In this document: one piece after another, positions 24,825-36,860 of the stretch | Numbering within the stretch: the stretch's first letter is position 1 | Layout of the letters: the number at the start of each line of letters is the position of its first letter | Assembly (NCBI GenBank): GCA_034190875.2 | Contig: CM067346.1 | Location: forward strand, 7,968,883 to 8,032,882 | From: Urechis unicinctus | Taxonomy: Eukaryota; Annelida; Polychaeta; Xenopneusta; Urechidae | Reading direction: 5' to 3' | DNA length: 64,000 bases | Notes under the pieces: generated by a model | Told to the model about the DNA's origin: nothing | Database searches by the model: none | What the model saw: the letters and a program-made list of their open reading frames with translations, nothing else | Made by a program: the position numbers and the translations under genes

Positions 24825-25346
24825 TCAGGACCCGATGGATGATGACATGCTCTGCCATCCAACCGGCCACCTGAGCAGCCATGATATGATGGAGCCAATG
24901 ATTCCTGTTAGGACAGCTGGTGCCTTACAAGTCAGGCCCTTCAGGATGGAAGCGATTGTAATGCCCTGCTCCCGGACTAATGTTGTGTCCTCGTTACGAA
25001 TTTTGTTGATCGTTTCCCTGATGTGGTTGATTTGGGTCCGCAACCGTTCCCTGTTTACATAGGCAGCTTCTAGCCTTACTTGTCATTGTTCTAGCAACTC
25101 TGCAAGCTCACGCTCTTTGAGTTTTCAGACTCGTCTGGCAGCTCCTCTAGCTTATGCTCCCGATTGGCTATATACTTGTCTATTTTTGCTAGGCTGTGCT
25201 AGGTTGTTGACCAGCTCTCTCCTATTGATTATCCCCTTTACAATATCGCTGACCTCTACCGACATCAGCCGCAGTGTTGTGCAAACTGGGGGCATGCTGG
25301 TTAAGAAAACGACAGTCAAGTGTTCTGGCATCGAGGTCATGTCCAT
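24825..25346 (-). pseudogene. Polinton-associated protein with amphipathic glycine-rich C-terminus
   Basis: On minus, 25346-25152 carries LMSVEVSDIVKGIINRRELV, and 25043-24825 carries INKIRNEDTTLVREQGITIASIL followed by a hydrophobic APAVLTGIIGSIISWLL helix. The REQG-x-T-I-A-S-I motif and following Gly/Ala-rich membrane-like helix recur in invertebrate Polinton-like elements, and again at 34423-34540 in this window. Stops lie between the two parts. Confidence 0.55.
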
Positions 25347-25864
25347 CGATGACAGCGATGTGCACCATTGTCATGGCGACATATGGAAAACTGCACAGAA
25401 GTGAGCTACACCCAGTATCAGGGCATTGGCACATTAGATGACGAAAATGTGACTAAGAATCGAGTGGGGATAGGAGACAAGGATGGGACCGAGGTAGAGG
25501 ACAAGGCAGTAGCCAATGCCTATCGAGAACCACATGCCATTCTGCGCTTGGTGACAGACTGGAATACGAGCTCACATTCCAACCCTGCTGAGTTGCGCTC
25601 TGTTACATTAAGGACCGTGACTCGTTTGAAGACGCCCTGCGTGAGAATGATGTGATCCCAACAAGGGAGGAACATACGCCAGGATGCCAGCTACTAGAAG
25701 AGACCAAGCATGCAAAACTGGTGCTGCAGACTATATTGAAACTATATTGGTCGTCGCAAACACTGACAACAGCTGTTTCATCGGTTGCCAGGTTAGGTAT
25801 AATTATCTAGGTAGTAGTCTTCATAAAAACACAATAAAATAGACTGTGACAGTATATACACAAT

Positions 25865-26600
25865 ATGGATCCTGATATCATCATTGATCATCTCCTTGCA
25901 GAGACTCAGCGGTCTGCCCCGGACCCTGCAGCTGCTAAAACCCCTATCACTGAGTCTCAATGAGCTGATGAACCCAGATGGCTAGGTGCTAGCATGACGC
26001 ATATCATGTCTACAGCTGTTCTCAGGTGTACCTTGCATGTTTCTATTGATCCACCCGAACACCAGTCTATGCTAATTACAGACCTCGAGGCCAACCCGTT
26101 TGTTGGAGATGCGCTATGTCACCACTATGGCATGTACTTAGCTCCCCTAACCGCGGCCTTAACAACAGCTAAGCACTGTCAATTTGGACAAACAAGTTGA
26201 GTAAGCAAACACGTCATCAGAGGTAACAAAAGCGCCACTGGCAGCAGAGACAACAAATTGACAGGGCGGAGGCAGTAGAGAGGATGGCTAGTGAGTTGGA
26301 ACGACCTATAAAGCTAATCAGAATAAGCTTCTGAGAGACCTCCGTGAGGCTAAGGCCACATTTACATAAGCTAGAGAAGAGGAAATCGCTGTGATAACAC
26401 CAAGTACTGATTTAAGAATGCTCGTCAACGTGCTGTACCACGGTGCACTTGTTTCTGGTACACCAATAGGTTACACCAAACTCGGCAAGATGGCACTGGG
26501 TAGGGCATCACAACCTGGACATGGCTGTTGCCGACGTAGCAACACAAAGGATATGCTAATCAAACAAGAGATTATACCAGGTGATTTACTGAAGTAAGTT
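25865..26600 (+). pseudogene. Short plus-strand leader ORFs before the polymerase remnant
   Basis: A 32-codon frame starts at 25865 (MDPDIIIDHLLAETQRS) and stops at 25963. It is followed by broken Glu/Arg/Ala-rich coding-like sequence to about 26400. This resembles the charged N-terminal region before polymerase genes in such elements, but is not assignable. Confidence 0.35.
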
Positions 26601-27640
26601 TGCAAAACTTGTTGGAGGTGCCCTTGTCAATGCCCTTTCGTTCTCTGGGAGAAACATCTTATTCTCTACGTTACAAAATGATATTGCCCGCTACCAGCCA
26701 TTAAAAGATGTCTCCTACCTGCCGCTACCGAGTGCGCTGGCAGCTAAGAAGGCGATCATAAACATGAAGAACAAGGACTACTAATGCCTTCTATGGTCTA
26801 TTGAAGCGGGTCGATAAGGACCCGCGGTGACCATCTAAGTATAACATTCGGAGGCTGTTAACCCTGCTGGTGGTAAGCTGTGTTTCCACTATAGTACAGT
26901 ACATCAGTAAACAGCCTGCTGATATTCCACGTATAAACCTCATGTAATTGAGAAAGATTGCACGTTTCACTACACACGGATCGAAGATCTGAACCGTTTG
27001 CTGTATGATCAGGGTAAACACAAATAGTGCAAGTTCTTCTGTGAGCGATGCGTAAATGGTTATTATACTGAGAAAATGCTCCAGGGGCACAAGCCTGAGT
27101 GCATGGGAATAGAGCAGGCTGCTGTGCGAGTTGACATGCCGGAGAAAGGGAAGAACATAATATCCTTACAGAACTGGCACAAGCAGCTGGCATCACCGTT
27201 TGTTAATTATGCCGACTTTGAGGCGCTCACCGTGAAGCTTAAAGATCAGACAGTTTCACTTCATTGACAGTGCACAGGTCCTTTTGGCCTCGCTTGACAA
27301 GCTGGTCTCTGCAAATAACCCAGAAGCCTTTACAATGACTGCTAAGTATGAACCTGACTTGGTAAAGCCCGGCCTGATAATGCACATGGGAGTGAGTTCA
27401 TGGACATCTGGGATAAATTCAATGCCTCGCTGCCGCCGACCCAGGAGTTCTAGAGCAAGCTGTCTGAGCAAGGTATATCTGCTGCAAACTATGAACACAA
27501 ACAGACAGTCTGGGACATGTTCGGGTGTAGAAACATAGGCGATTACCATGACCTGTACCTGCGCACAGACGTGCTGCTACTGGCGGATGTGTTTGAGATA
27601 TTCCGGATTGTGAGTTTATTATTGCTCCAGTACCGAAATT
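26600..27640 (+). pseudogene. Protein-primed family B DNA polymerase remnant (Polinton-like)
   Basis: Reading plus through several frame changes gives recognisable blocks in order: an N-terminal segment with PLPSALAAKKAIINMKNKD, a CERC...H...C zinc-knuckle-like part (about 27040-27110), LQNWHKQLASPFVNYADFEAL (exonuclease motif I with the catalytic Asp-Glu, about 27160-27225), then a WDKFNASLPPTQEF-like block and GDYHDLYLRTDVLLLADVFE (exonuclease II/III region, about 27538-27600). The polymerase palm is missing: homology stops at about 27640. At least five stops or shifts interrupt it. In the family this enzyme copies the element from a protein primer. Confidence 0.82.
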
Positions 27641-28289
27641 TTTTTTGTGCGCCACTTGTTAGTTGATTTGAGTATTGTGGCCTTGTGTGGTAAGGTTGAC
27701 ACCTTTAGAGTTTACAAGCATATGTACCAGGTTTTTGTGATATGGAACATAAGGACTGCTACCGGTTTCGAATTTTATTTAGGCCTGGTTCCACGTAATA
27801 ATTAAAAACAACGTAGCTGATGTAACGGATACAGCACCACATGTGATGACGTTCGTAGACGCACTAACTTACTAGCCGCTTTCTCTTGGGCTTATGCTTG
27901 CTGCTTGTTGGCAACAAGACAGACAAAAGAATGGTATTCACCCCCAAGTTACTTCAGGCCATAGCCTACCGGACGCAACGACGGCGAATTCGACTGGTGA
28001 ATGTGTTGAACTGCTGTGCATAGAGCGACACAGGAACCGGATTTCGGAAGAATTACTTTTTGCGGCCGAGCAGATATGTAAAAGATACACAGTCTTTAAT
28101 GATATCCGCTCAAGACGACACGTCTCCTTGGTTTTAGTGTTCAGAGTAGCTAATTAATAGCGCGGCCAATGTCATCCCAGACATTATTACCGGCAACATT
28201 GTTATGCACTGGATGGAGTCGCTCTTGAAAGTTGAGGGTAGTGAATATCTGCCTTGTGAATCAAGATGCCCATGAAACCATGGGGGAAC

Positions 28290-29050
28290 TTGGCTTTATA
28301 AAAATAATCACAAAAAAATGTACTATCGGATACCATCGGACATGTATTGACGGTTTAATAGGCGCTCAAAATATTCATGAAACTTATGTTGCCATTTGGA
28401 CCAATACCACGTTTTTCCGACCTTAGGCGCTTGGGAAAATCGTTGGTTGGATGGCCACATATGTCATTAGAAAAAGTTTGCAATTAGAATGAGCTACACG
28501 ATGGTGTAAATTATGTACCAATCCGACCATTATTAACGGAGTTATATAAGATATTAGTTTTTCACTTATTCGATGACCTTGACCTTAGTTCTGAGTCAAG
28601 GTCAAAACAAAACCTCTCGGTTCTGCACAACATTGACGCCTAACGATTGGCGAAAAAAAAAATTAAAAATTTGCAGAATTGTTACCGGTATCGCGGATCA
28701 CAAAAAAAGATACCTTAAAGGCGCTTAACATAGTCCTGAAACTTATGTTGCCATTTCGACCGATACCACGTTTTTTCGACCTTAGGCGCTTGGGAAAACC
28801 GTCGGTGCGATGGCCACATATGTCATTAGAAAAAGTTAGCAATTAGAATGAGCTACAAGATGGTGTAAACTGTTTAAAGATCCAGCAATTATTAGCGGAG
28901 TTATTCGAGGTACTAGTTTTTCACTTATTCGATGACCTTGACCTTAGTTTTGGGTCAAGGGCAAAACAAAACCTCTCGGTTCTGCGCATCATTCACGCCT
29001 AGCGATTGAAGAAGAAAAAATTGAGATATTTCAAAAATTGCGACCTGTAT
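28290..29050. repeat. Tandem duplication, two copies of about 360 bp
   Basis: Shared landmarks recur at a 360-bp offset: CCTTAGGCGCTTGGGAAAA at about 28421 and 28781, GATGGCCACATATGTCATTA, and TTTTCACTTATTCGATGACC. Each copy contains a GACCTTGAC...GTCAAGGTC short inverted repeat (weaker in copy 2). No coding potential. Confidence 0.85.
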
Positions 29051-29130
29051 CGCAGATAAAAAAAAATGTAAACAAAAATACATACAAACAAAAATTGTTA
29101 ACAAACAAACAAACACACAAACACACAAAC

Positions 29131-29229
29131 TTACAAACCGGGCCGATCGCCATAACTTGGCGTTTCGAAAACGCCAAGTTAATAATTACAAACCGGGCCG
29201 ATCGCCATAACTTGGCTTCGAGCCAAGTT
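29131..29229. repeat. Duplicated 31-bp unit, each followed by a hairpin
   Basis: The 31 bp starting TTACAAACCGGGCCGATC occur at 29131-29161 and 29186-29216. The first leads into a 12-bp stem (AACTTGGCGTTT / AAACGCCAAGTT, loop CGA). The second leads into a 9-bp stem (AACTTGGCT / AGCCAAGTT, loop TCG). The stems differ in sequence but both pair, so the fold is conserved by compensation. This may be the end of a repeat element. Confidence 0.75.
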
Positions 29230-29244
29230 AAAAATAATGCATAT

Positions 29245-30020
29245 TGTAAGCAACTCGAGGGTTGCCCCTAAAGAAGACACCTGGTTGGCATGTATAAGCG
29301 ATATTTATTGACTATATATAACGGTAATGGAGAGTGATATATAATTATTCGACCTATAGATGAGCACCCCTTCGCAGATCTGCCTATTGGCCGGTAGCAG
29401 GCCTACTGGGTAGCTGGCACTGGTTGACGACTGTATGAGGAGCCACGAACTGGCCCCCCTCCTCTTCTTGTTGTACTCTTCTTTATGATTTGGCGGTCGA
29501 TGGGTCTTCACTCCCGTGAAGGAGACTTACTGGTGATGATTTGGCGGTCGATGGGTCTTCACTCCCGTGAAGGAGGCTTTGGGTGATGCTTCGGCGGTCT
29601 GTGAGTCTTCACTCTCGGGAAGGAGGCTTGGAGCAGGGCTGGAGCGCTCTCTCGGAGGCAGAGAGGAGACTAGAGAAGGCAGGTCACCTTCCCGTTCGTC
29701 TGACGATTTAGAGTCCTGCGTCCCTTTTTATACAGATATCACTGGCCCGGTGGCTGCCTGCCTCAGGGCGAAAAAATTACGCAATAAGAAGGGGTGCTCA
29801 AAGTTCTACATAACTGTACTAATACATAGCATATCCGGCATCAAAGCATCCCTGCCCTGAATCCCTGGCCCAGATGGGCGAGTCCATTGACTGTGCCTAC
29901 TATGGCCCGGGGAGGGTCAGGATGTCTGTGTAGTATCGATCTTTAAGTACGATACCAACACAAGACCGGGGTGGGGAAACCCGCTGAATCTGAGGAGACG
30001 AAGCCCCTCAGATTCCTACA
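29245..30020. mobile_element. Probable solo LTR, 776 bp, with ATAT target duplication
   Basis: It begins TGTAAG and ends CCTACA, flanked by ATAT at 29241-29244 and 30021-30024. The paralogous locus at 42171-42190 reads ATGCATAT then TCATAATGAG with nothing between, matching an empty site. A TATA-like TTTTTATACAG lies near 29726, and a three-copy 49-bp repeat sits inside at 29487-29635. No internal coding region or second LTR is present. Orientation is undetermined. Confidence 0.6.
29487..29635. repeat. Three-copy 49-bp tandem repeat
   Basis: Units contain GGCGGTCGATGGGTCTTCAC followed by TCCCGTGAAGGAG. The third unit is more diverged (GGCGGTCTGTGAGTC). It lies inside the proposed solo LTR. 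Confidence 0.85.
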
Positions 30021-30235
30021 ATATTTATAATGAGCAACAACATTTGGTTTGCAGTTGTATGTCAAAGTTGTATGTCAATCTGTTAAAGGTGCCCGCTTGA
30101 TAATGATCCTATCAATGGCTGGTCTTATGAGAGAGTTCCAGAATGAATCTAAACATCATCCACCATATCAAATCTGAACCTAAAAGAGAATCGCATCCCA
30201 TCTGTTGGTGAAGTGACCATACCATATCATCATCA
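30021..30235 (-). pseudogene. Fragment of CAMKMT last exon and 3' UTR
   Basis: Closely matches 42175-42405, the end of the minus-strand CAMKMT gene, including the codons for DDMVWSLHQQ and SLLGSD. The stop codon is altered here, and the preceding part of the exon is absent. The fragment is in the same orientation as the functional exon and looks like the detached end of the left-hand segmental duplicate. Confidence 0.8.
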
Positions 30236-30299
30236 CTGATCAGAGAAACTCAAAGAAGTGAAGGATCAGCAACAAATCATCACCAAGTGTCACGTAGCG

Positions 30300-30725
30300 A
30301 TGCAAAGGCAAACATATTACGCTTCAATTGTATTTCGCATCAACAAATATTAATTAACACTGTTCCTTTGATCAATAACATCTATTTTATTCAATATTTA
30401 CAATTGCCTTCTTTATGTAACGCATCAGGAGCGTTTCGTTCCGGGCTTTTTGGCCTGGGGGTGTTTCGGTCTTGGGGCGTTCTGGCACGATACAACTTGA
30501 AATCGACATATCCTTCACGCTGCACGTTTCAGTTTAACATCAAGGAGCACGGCGTTCACCTAAGCAAGAACATACTGACTGCTCATGTGAATTGGCTCCT
30601 ATATACCAATATATAACATAAGGTCCACAAAGATTTACAAAGTTGACCGGTGCTGGTGATGGATAACCAAGGCAAAAGATCGTTTGGTTCACACGTGCCA
30701 GTCCGATTGTTAACTATGTCAAACA
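30300..30725. repeat. Dispersed repeat, copy related to 47450-47880
   Basis: Shares with 47450-47880 the order TTGATCAA...CTGTTCCTTTGAT, GCATCAGG.GCGT.TCGTTCCGGG, the GGGCGTTTTGG-type block, CACGCTGCACGTTTCA, CCAATATATA, GGTCCACAAAGAT and GGTGATGGATAACCAAGG. Only one arm of the terminal inverted repeat present at 46900-47626 is found here. Confidence 0.8.
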
Positions 30726-31055
30726 TGTCAAAATATGTTCAATTTTATACAGGCACAATGCCATTGGCCCTACTTCCACGTGAAATTTCCAAAGCTAGGC
30801 CTACAACTGCGATAACTACTTGAAGTTCAAGTTGAACCCCAAATCATGTATCTCATTCAATCCCCATTTCTGCCTGGTTCTGATATGGTATTCATCCCAA
30901 CATCCTTATAGGGCGTTTTTCGTGTATTACCTTTCTTATAGGTTGTTGCTGTTCTATACCCTGGTGTAGGCTACCACATCATCCTTCATCCCACGTTTAA
31001 TTTACCCTGGTTTTATCACTACAGCAGCCACCAACAGTCTATATTTTCTTGGCAA

Positions 31056-31330
31056 TACTATTGCCAATAGTAGTAGTATTGGCACGGCAGTTGCCCAATC
31101 TGTTATTATTGATACGGCAGTTGTCCATTCTATTATCTTGGCACGACCGTTGCCCATTATTTTACTTGGCACGGCAGTTGCCCATTCTATTATCTTGGCA
31201 CGGCAGCCACCCACTGCATTATTATAGGCACGGCAGTTGCCCATCGTATTATTATTGGCACGCCAGTTGCCTATCCCATTATCTTGGCACGGCAGTTGCC
31301 CATTCTATAATCATTGGCGCGGTACTTGCT
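31056..31330. repeat. Minisatellite, about 30-bp unit, about nine copies
   Basis: Unit CTTGGCACGGCAGTTGCCCATTCTATTAT with variations. Each unit contains the short inverted pair GGCA...TGCC. It generates open frames on both strands that are not genes. Confidence 0.9.
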
Positions 31331-31339
31331 CACGTGATG

Positions 31340-33560
31340 ATGTACTTATACCTGTTGCCGAGACAAAGGACACAAGTATTTAAGACAAAGATAGCTGTTA
31401 AATACGAGATTTGTAGCTTTGAGCTCATCGACATTTTCCAGAAAGAGGAAAACAAGTAATTGATTGAAACAATCAAGTGACCTGGCCTGGTATTACAGAA
31501 GGTTGCTGACCCAGGTCAGATAAATTATGTCATTTATTATATAAATCGATTGCACATTGATGATTGTTCACAAAACCCGCCTGCCTACGAAACCTTCTTG
31601 CTTTGGCACGGGAGAGCGTTTTTGCGTGTGTATGCAAAGATACTCCTAGTATAAATATGTTATTTGGTGTGTAGGTGTCTTTGTGTACGAAAAAGAGGTC
31701 ATGACCTTTGACGATGATGTTTGAAGTAACGTCACATTTCCGGTTAGGTGCATACACCATCAGTAAATTATTCCCTTCTCTGTCATAAGCAGTATTTACC
31801 ATTCACAGTAGTTCATTTGTGATGAAGAATATCAGGGTCGTACTACATTAAGCAACGATATGATGAAAAAAAATCACATTACCCGACGAGAACAACCCCC
31901 ACATTGCCCAGCCCTGAAGAACTAATTTAATAAAATGCTATGTGACTGATAAGGCATATCGACTAATGTCTGATTGTATGATTAACAATGTGCTGTACTC
32001 CAAGAAGACATTAGAGATAATTTCATAATAAAATTAACAGCAAATAATAACACATAAACATATATGTGATAAGTCGTGATAACTACAGATGATAGGCGAG
32101 AGTACACATGGTGGACAGGCTAAATATATTATATGAATGTTCATTAACAATAGTAAAATCTAAGACTCATGCACTCTTCATTTACCATCCCCTAACATTA
32201 TGCAATGTGGTATAACATCTTGCGCTCCCTCTTGGTTCTCGAAGATGCCATTTCCAATGTAGAAAATTCGATGATAGGACCTTACCTTCACGATGTCAAC
32301 TTGATTTAACAAGTCCAATTTAATAAGCAATCATTATAATGTATCGCATTAGAGTCTCATGAATCGCAACAACAAAGGCGATTAACTTTTCCGACTAAAT
32401 TCCAATATGGCGGCGAGATTGCGCAATGTAAGTCGGATTGTAACGGACTATTTATGATGCTGAATAAAGGAGAGGAAAAGGCAACTAGGTCGGGAAGTTA
32501 TAAGGTATAAATCTAATATAAACTGACTCACCTGTGAAATGTATTATCAGGCAGATGGTGGTATAATAAAAGCTCAACAAATTCTGCGCGTTTACGACAA
32601 CGTAATACAAGAGACCGGTTCTTGACAACCACCAGAATTCCGAGTGGAATTTCGCCGAAATTAGTCGAATATCAAGTGTTCGCCGGGAGATTTGTTAAAA
32701 AAAAACATATTCATTAAATTCAGTCAATACTCTCACCGTTGGTGGCTTTAAATTCTTCTCAGTACGTATTTTTTACGTGATAAGTGATGATCAGTTAAGC
32801 ATGTTTGTCAATCTACCGATTAAAGTGGGTTTTCCTGTTAGACCAACAAGGGAGTACCCGATCGACTGTTGGTCTGTTGGGCTAGTATAGAATATCAATC
32901 ACTATTGCTGATTTGGATACCTTCGGGGAGCGCCAGAACAGAAAAGTTTACCAGAATAACAAAAGAAGTGACTGCAACGTCCAGTTCATCAGTTGCCTGC
33001 GTTTATTAAATGTAGACCATCCGGGGCATGTCCCTTCACCGTAGCGGACGATAAACACCAACGGAAAGGCGACGAGAGCGTTTGTTTTGTCAGGACTGCT
33101 ACTAAAACTTCCGTGGTTATTCCGCAGCCGCAAAATGTCCGTGGTTGACAGCCCAACTTTTATGGCTTATACCCTGTGCTCCTGCCGAGCAGAAAAGTGA
33201 CAAGAGCCCCTGCCAGCAAGCGTACCGGTACGAACGCTGTATCCGGGGTCAAAGTCACTCCTGTTGCAAAGACAAGCATGGTTGTGTACACCGCTGGCCC
33301 CAACACGCACGTCTTTTTCTGGCGCCTCCAACCTTGCGTATACAAAGGATTAACCATGGCGAATCTATGCACGACATTGGCGTGGGTTTGAACTACGGGG
33401 TGACAGCTGCACTGTATAATTTGCGGTCAAAAACATTCTGCGTATTGAGGTGGGGTGACTGGTGTAGAAACAGGTGCAACACCTTTGTTCCTGTTGTCTC
33501 CTTATGGCTCGTCTTGTCTGTTGGATTGACGCGTTTATTTTCCTTTTCTAGCGACTGAGA
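31340..33560. other. Stretch without a recognisable gene
   Basis: An unassigned 90-codon frame lies at 31530-31802 (minus), and higher-GC frames at 33145-33558 (plus) have no domain I recognise. The latter directly precede the second Polinton-like remnant and may be part of it. Confidence 0.35.
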
Positions 33561-33589
33561 CAACTGCATATATTTTTTACAGATGTAAC

Positions 33590-34000
33590 CTTAATTTTCC
33601 CCTTCATTTGGGTATATTTTGTAACATCATTTAAGGCATTTTTGAACATTTGATCCGAGATATTGACCATGCTTCAGCGCTGTAGAAACATGGTCGGAAA
33701 TTATATTCAATTTCCACTGTGCCAGTACCCGGATTTGATCGTGATTTCAAACTTAATGACCAATCTGCGACTGATTACTGTCCCAGCTATTCGGAATAAG
33801 ACCAATTAGAGTAGCTATAGAAACGGCAACTATTCTAGACATCACACCAACGCCCCTGTATCAAGGCACATAAAAGAGAGTTAGTTACTCTGTCTATAGA
33901 GTCTACATCGTCTACTGAATTAACTGCACACCTTAATGTCTTTCTCGAAGAGTCGCTTCTTAAGCATGAACTCATTCAACCAATATGAGGGGTCGGAGCA
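33590..34000 (-). pseudogene. Decayed copy of the Polinton hydrophobic protein (copy 2)
   Basis: Nucleotide and codon similarity to 22401-22844: the shared AATTTTCCCCTTCATTTG.GTATATTTTGT stretch at 33592-33621, and on minus YWLNEFMLKKRLFEKD against the intact copy's N-terminus. Multiple frameshifts. Confidence 0.7.
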
Positions 34001-34399
34001 GATGCGGCCCAGAGCACCTACATCATAAACACGTGTAAAGGATTCACACTCGACGTTATGCGCCTCACTGACAGTATCCTAACCTATGTCTGGACTCACA
34101 GGAACAGACCGGCAGCCATATCCTTGGTACTGTCACTGTGTTTGATACCGACAGGAATGTTTTGATGAACGTCGAAGACACTATCGAAAGCACTGTAGAC
34201 TTAACAGCCGTAATAGATCGGTACAATGACGTCCTTAAGTTTACAGTTTAAGTGGACTTGGAATCAGCCTCTGCATGTCAAAGTGGCCGCACCATCCTGA
34301 CCGCGCGTTTGTCTGAGTCAGCTGCTATTTTATCCTGTCCATCACTAAGCCCTTGTCAGTAGGTTTTGGGGGTAATTGCAGGCATAGAGGGCGCCCCTC

Positions 34400-34610
34400 C
34401 GCCTGTCAGGGTAAGTACATGATTACAGTGAAGATTGAAGCGATTGTGATGCACCGGTCCTGGAACAGCATGAGGATGCGCTCAGCCAGCTTTTTGTCAT
34501 TATTGAGCACACGGACGATAGGTAGGGTCGGCAGACATCGCCCCACATTCGTGTGATCGGATGCAGCGTTCTCAATGTAACGTTCTCGTGCAAAGCCGAC
34601 TGCAAATTCT
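34400..34610 (-). pseudogene. Decayed copy of the REQG-motif Polinton protein (copy 2)
   Basis: On minus: LPIVRVLNNDKKLAERILML then FQDRCITIASIFTVI, which aligns with the REQGITIASIL segment at 24825-25043. Truncated after the motif. Confidence 0.6.
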
Positions 34611-34739
34611 GTATAAGGGGGTGTGAGCTTCAGTTCATCTGTGCTCCCGACACATTAGAATAGCCAATACGGATGCAACCTACATAACTTTGGGCGTGCC
34701 ATTGTAAAGAAAGCTACAATAGAAATCTCGAGCAATAAG

Positions 34740-35740
<1,001 letters not shown>

Positions 35741-35906
35741 TGTGAAATGAGGAATTCAACAAGAATTATTCACAATAAATGGATTTTGGCTTTAATGCTA
35801 CAAAGCTATCATGTAAGTTGTAGTTCAAAAAATTCCATTTCTTTGCTAGTAACAAAGTAATTGGTTCATAAATTGTTCGTAATGCAGCATGATGAATTAG
35901 CTTTAC

Positions 35907-36315
35907 TTGGTAGATGCATCGTGTATTACATGTGCTGTTTGTTACAAAGAGCTAATACTCTTCGAAGCACTTTATATTGGAGTAGATATGTTTGCATTAT
36001 TATATTTTCTATTTTGCACAATGCATGTTATCAATAAAATTTTTAACAAGCACATTCATACACGAAAGAAAAAACTAAGCAGCAAATTCGATAACCTAGA
36101 GCCAACTGGCTGACATATGACAATGCCTATCATTGTTGGTTGATTTTCAAATCTAGTTGTTTTATATACTACATATATGATTGGTTAACCTTTGCTGTAT
36201 GCTTATCCTACTTAGCTAATGATATTTCTATAGTCTGATTAGGTTATTAAATGTGACAAAACATTCACCATATAGTATCCACAAAATAATGAACACTATT
36301 TACAACTTATCTTCT
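35907..36315. repeat. Downstream flank of the TLR duplication, right copy
   Basis: Matches 360-869 (for example TAGATGCATCG, GCTAATACTCTTCGAA and TATAGTATCCACAAAATAAT), minus the 208-bp foldback insertion present in the left copy and with a 60-bp extra segment near 36185-36245. Confidence 0.85.
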
Positions 36316-36640
36316 TCACACGTTATTAAACAATAGGGGGGACTGTTCATTATGATGACCCAGAGCGGTCTGTGACATCTCCTGGCTGTTTTCGACAGAA
36401 GCCCTCTGTTTGGGATCCCTCAATCTTCGGTTTGGCTTCCTTGTCGAGGACGCTAACATACGCCAGAATTGGGCCACTTCCTTAGGTTTATCTTCGCCAG
36501 GCCATGGCAGGTAATTTACGCTCGAGAGTAAATGGCGTATGAGAGCCGTCTGGTTTTCGGCGAAGATATCTTCAAGTAAAACCAAGATGCAAGTATCTTT
36601 GAAACCATCCAGTCGGCGAGTTCGCGTGAGATATGCAACA
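36316..36640 (-). pseudogene. C-terminal half of TIR domain of the right TLR copy
   Basis: From LDGFKDTCILVLLEDIFAEN onward, almost identical to the left copy's TIR C-terminus, including box 3 (QFWRML) and the Ser-rich tail. Box 1, the BB-loop and the alpha-B to beta-C region are missing. It is separated from the ectodomain ORF by the scrambled junction at 36613-36860, so it is not translated with it in any simple reading. Confidence 0.85.
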
Positions 36641-36860
36641 TAGCGAATATGCCAGCCATCGAAATTTGTACTCCAGTCGGGCAAGAGATGCAACAATTTT
36701 CTATAGCCAAAACTACAAACAGCGTTTGGTCGCCTTCTGTTCGCCGTCGGCGAGTTCGCGTGAGATAGCAACATACGACTACAAATTTGTAAGTCAGTTT
36801 ATAGCCAAAACTTCACTTTACGACTCATATGATTTACACTCATGAGTGAGTGACATGTCT
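36613..36860 (-). other. Scrambled TM/TIR junction with shuffled duplicate pieces
   Basis: On minus, pieces of the TM and juxtamembrane sequence occur more than once and out of order: TTTTGGCTATA appears twice, TATGTTGC...ATCTCACGCGAACTCGCCGA twice, and a TIR-derived piece (CATCTCTTGCCCGA.TGGAGTAC) lies between two TM-derived pieces. The left copy (1380-1560) shows the unshuffled order. Template-switching repair or a local assembly error could produce this. Confidence 0.75.

Larger units (their letters stand above)
22190..27650. mobile_element. Decayed Polinton/Maverick-like element, copy 1
   Basis: Structural-type genes on minus (22190-25660) and a protein-primed family B DNA polymerase on plus (26600-27640), a divergent gene order typical of these self-synthesising virus-like transposons in invertebrates. 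Nearly every gene is broken by stops or frameshifts. No terminal inverted repeats, integrase or protease were recognised, so both ends are probably missing. A second, shorter remnant with matching genes lies at 33590-35108. Confidence 0.75.

Noticed and set aside
28560-28620. Nuclear-receptor response element
   Set aside because: The AAGGTCA-like half-sites lie in a repeat unit with no gene nearby; kept only as a note on the tandem pair.
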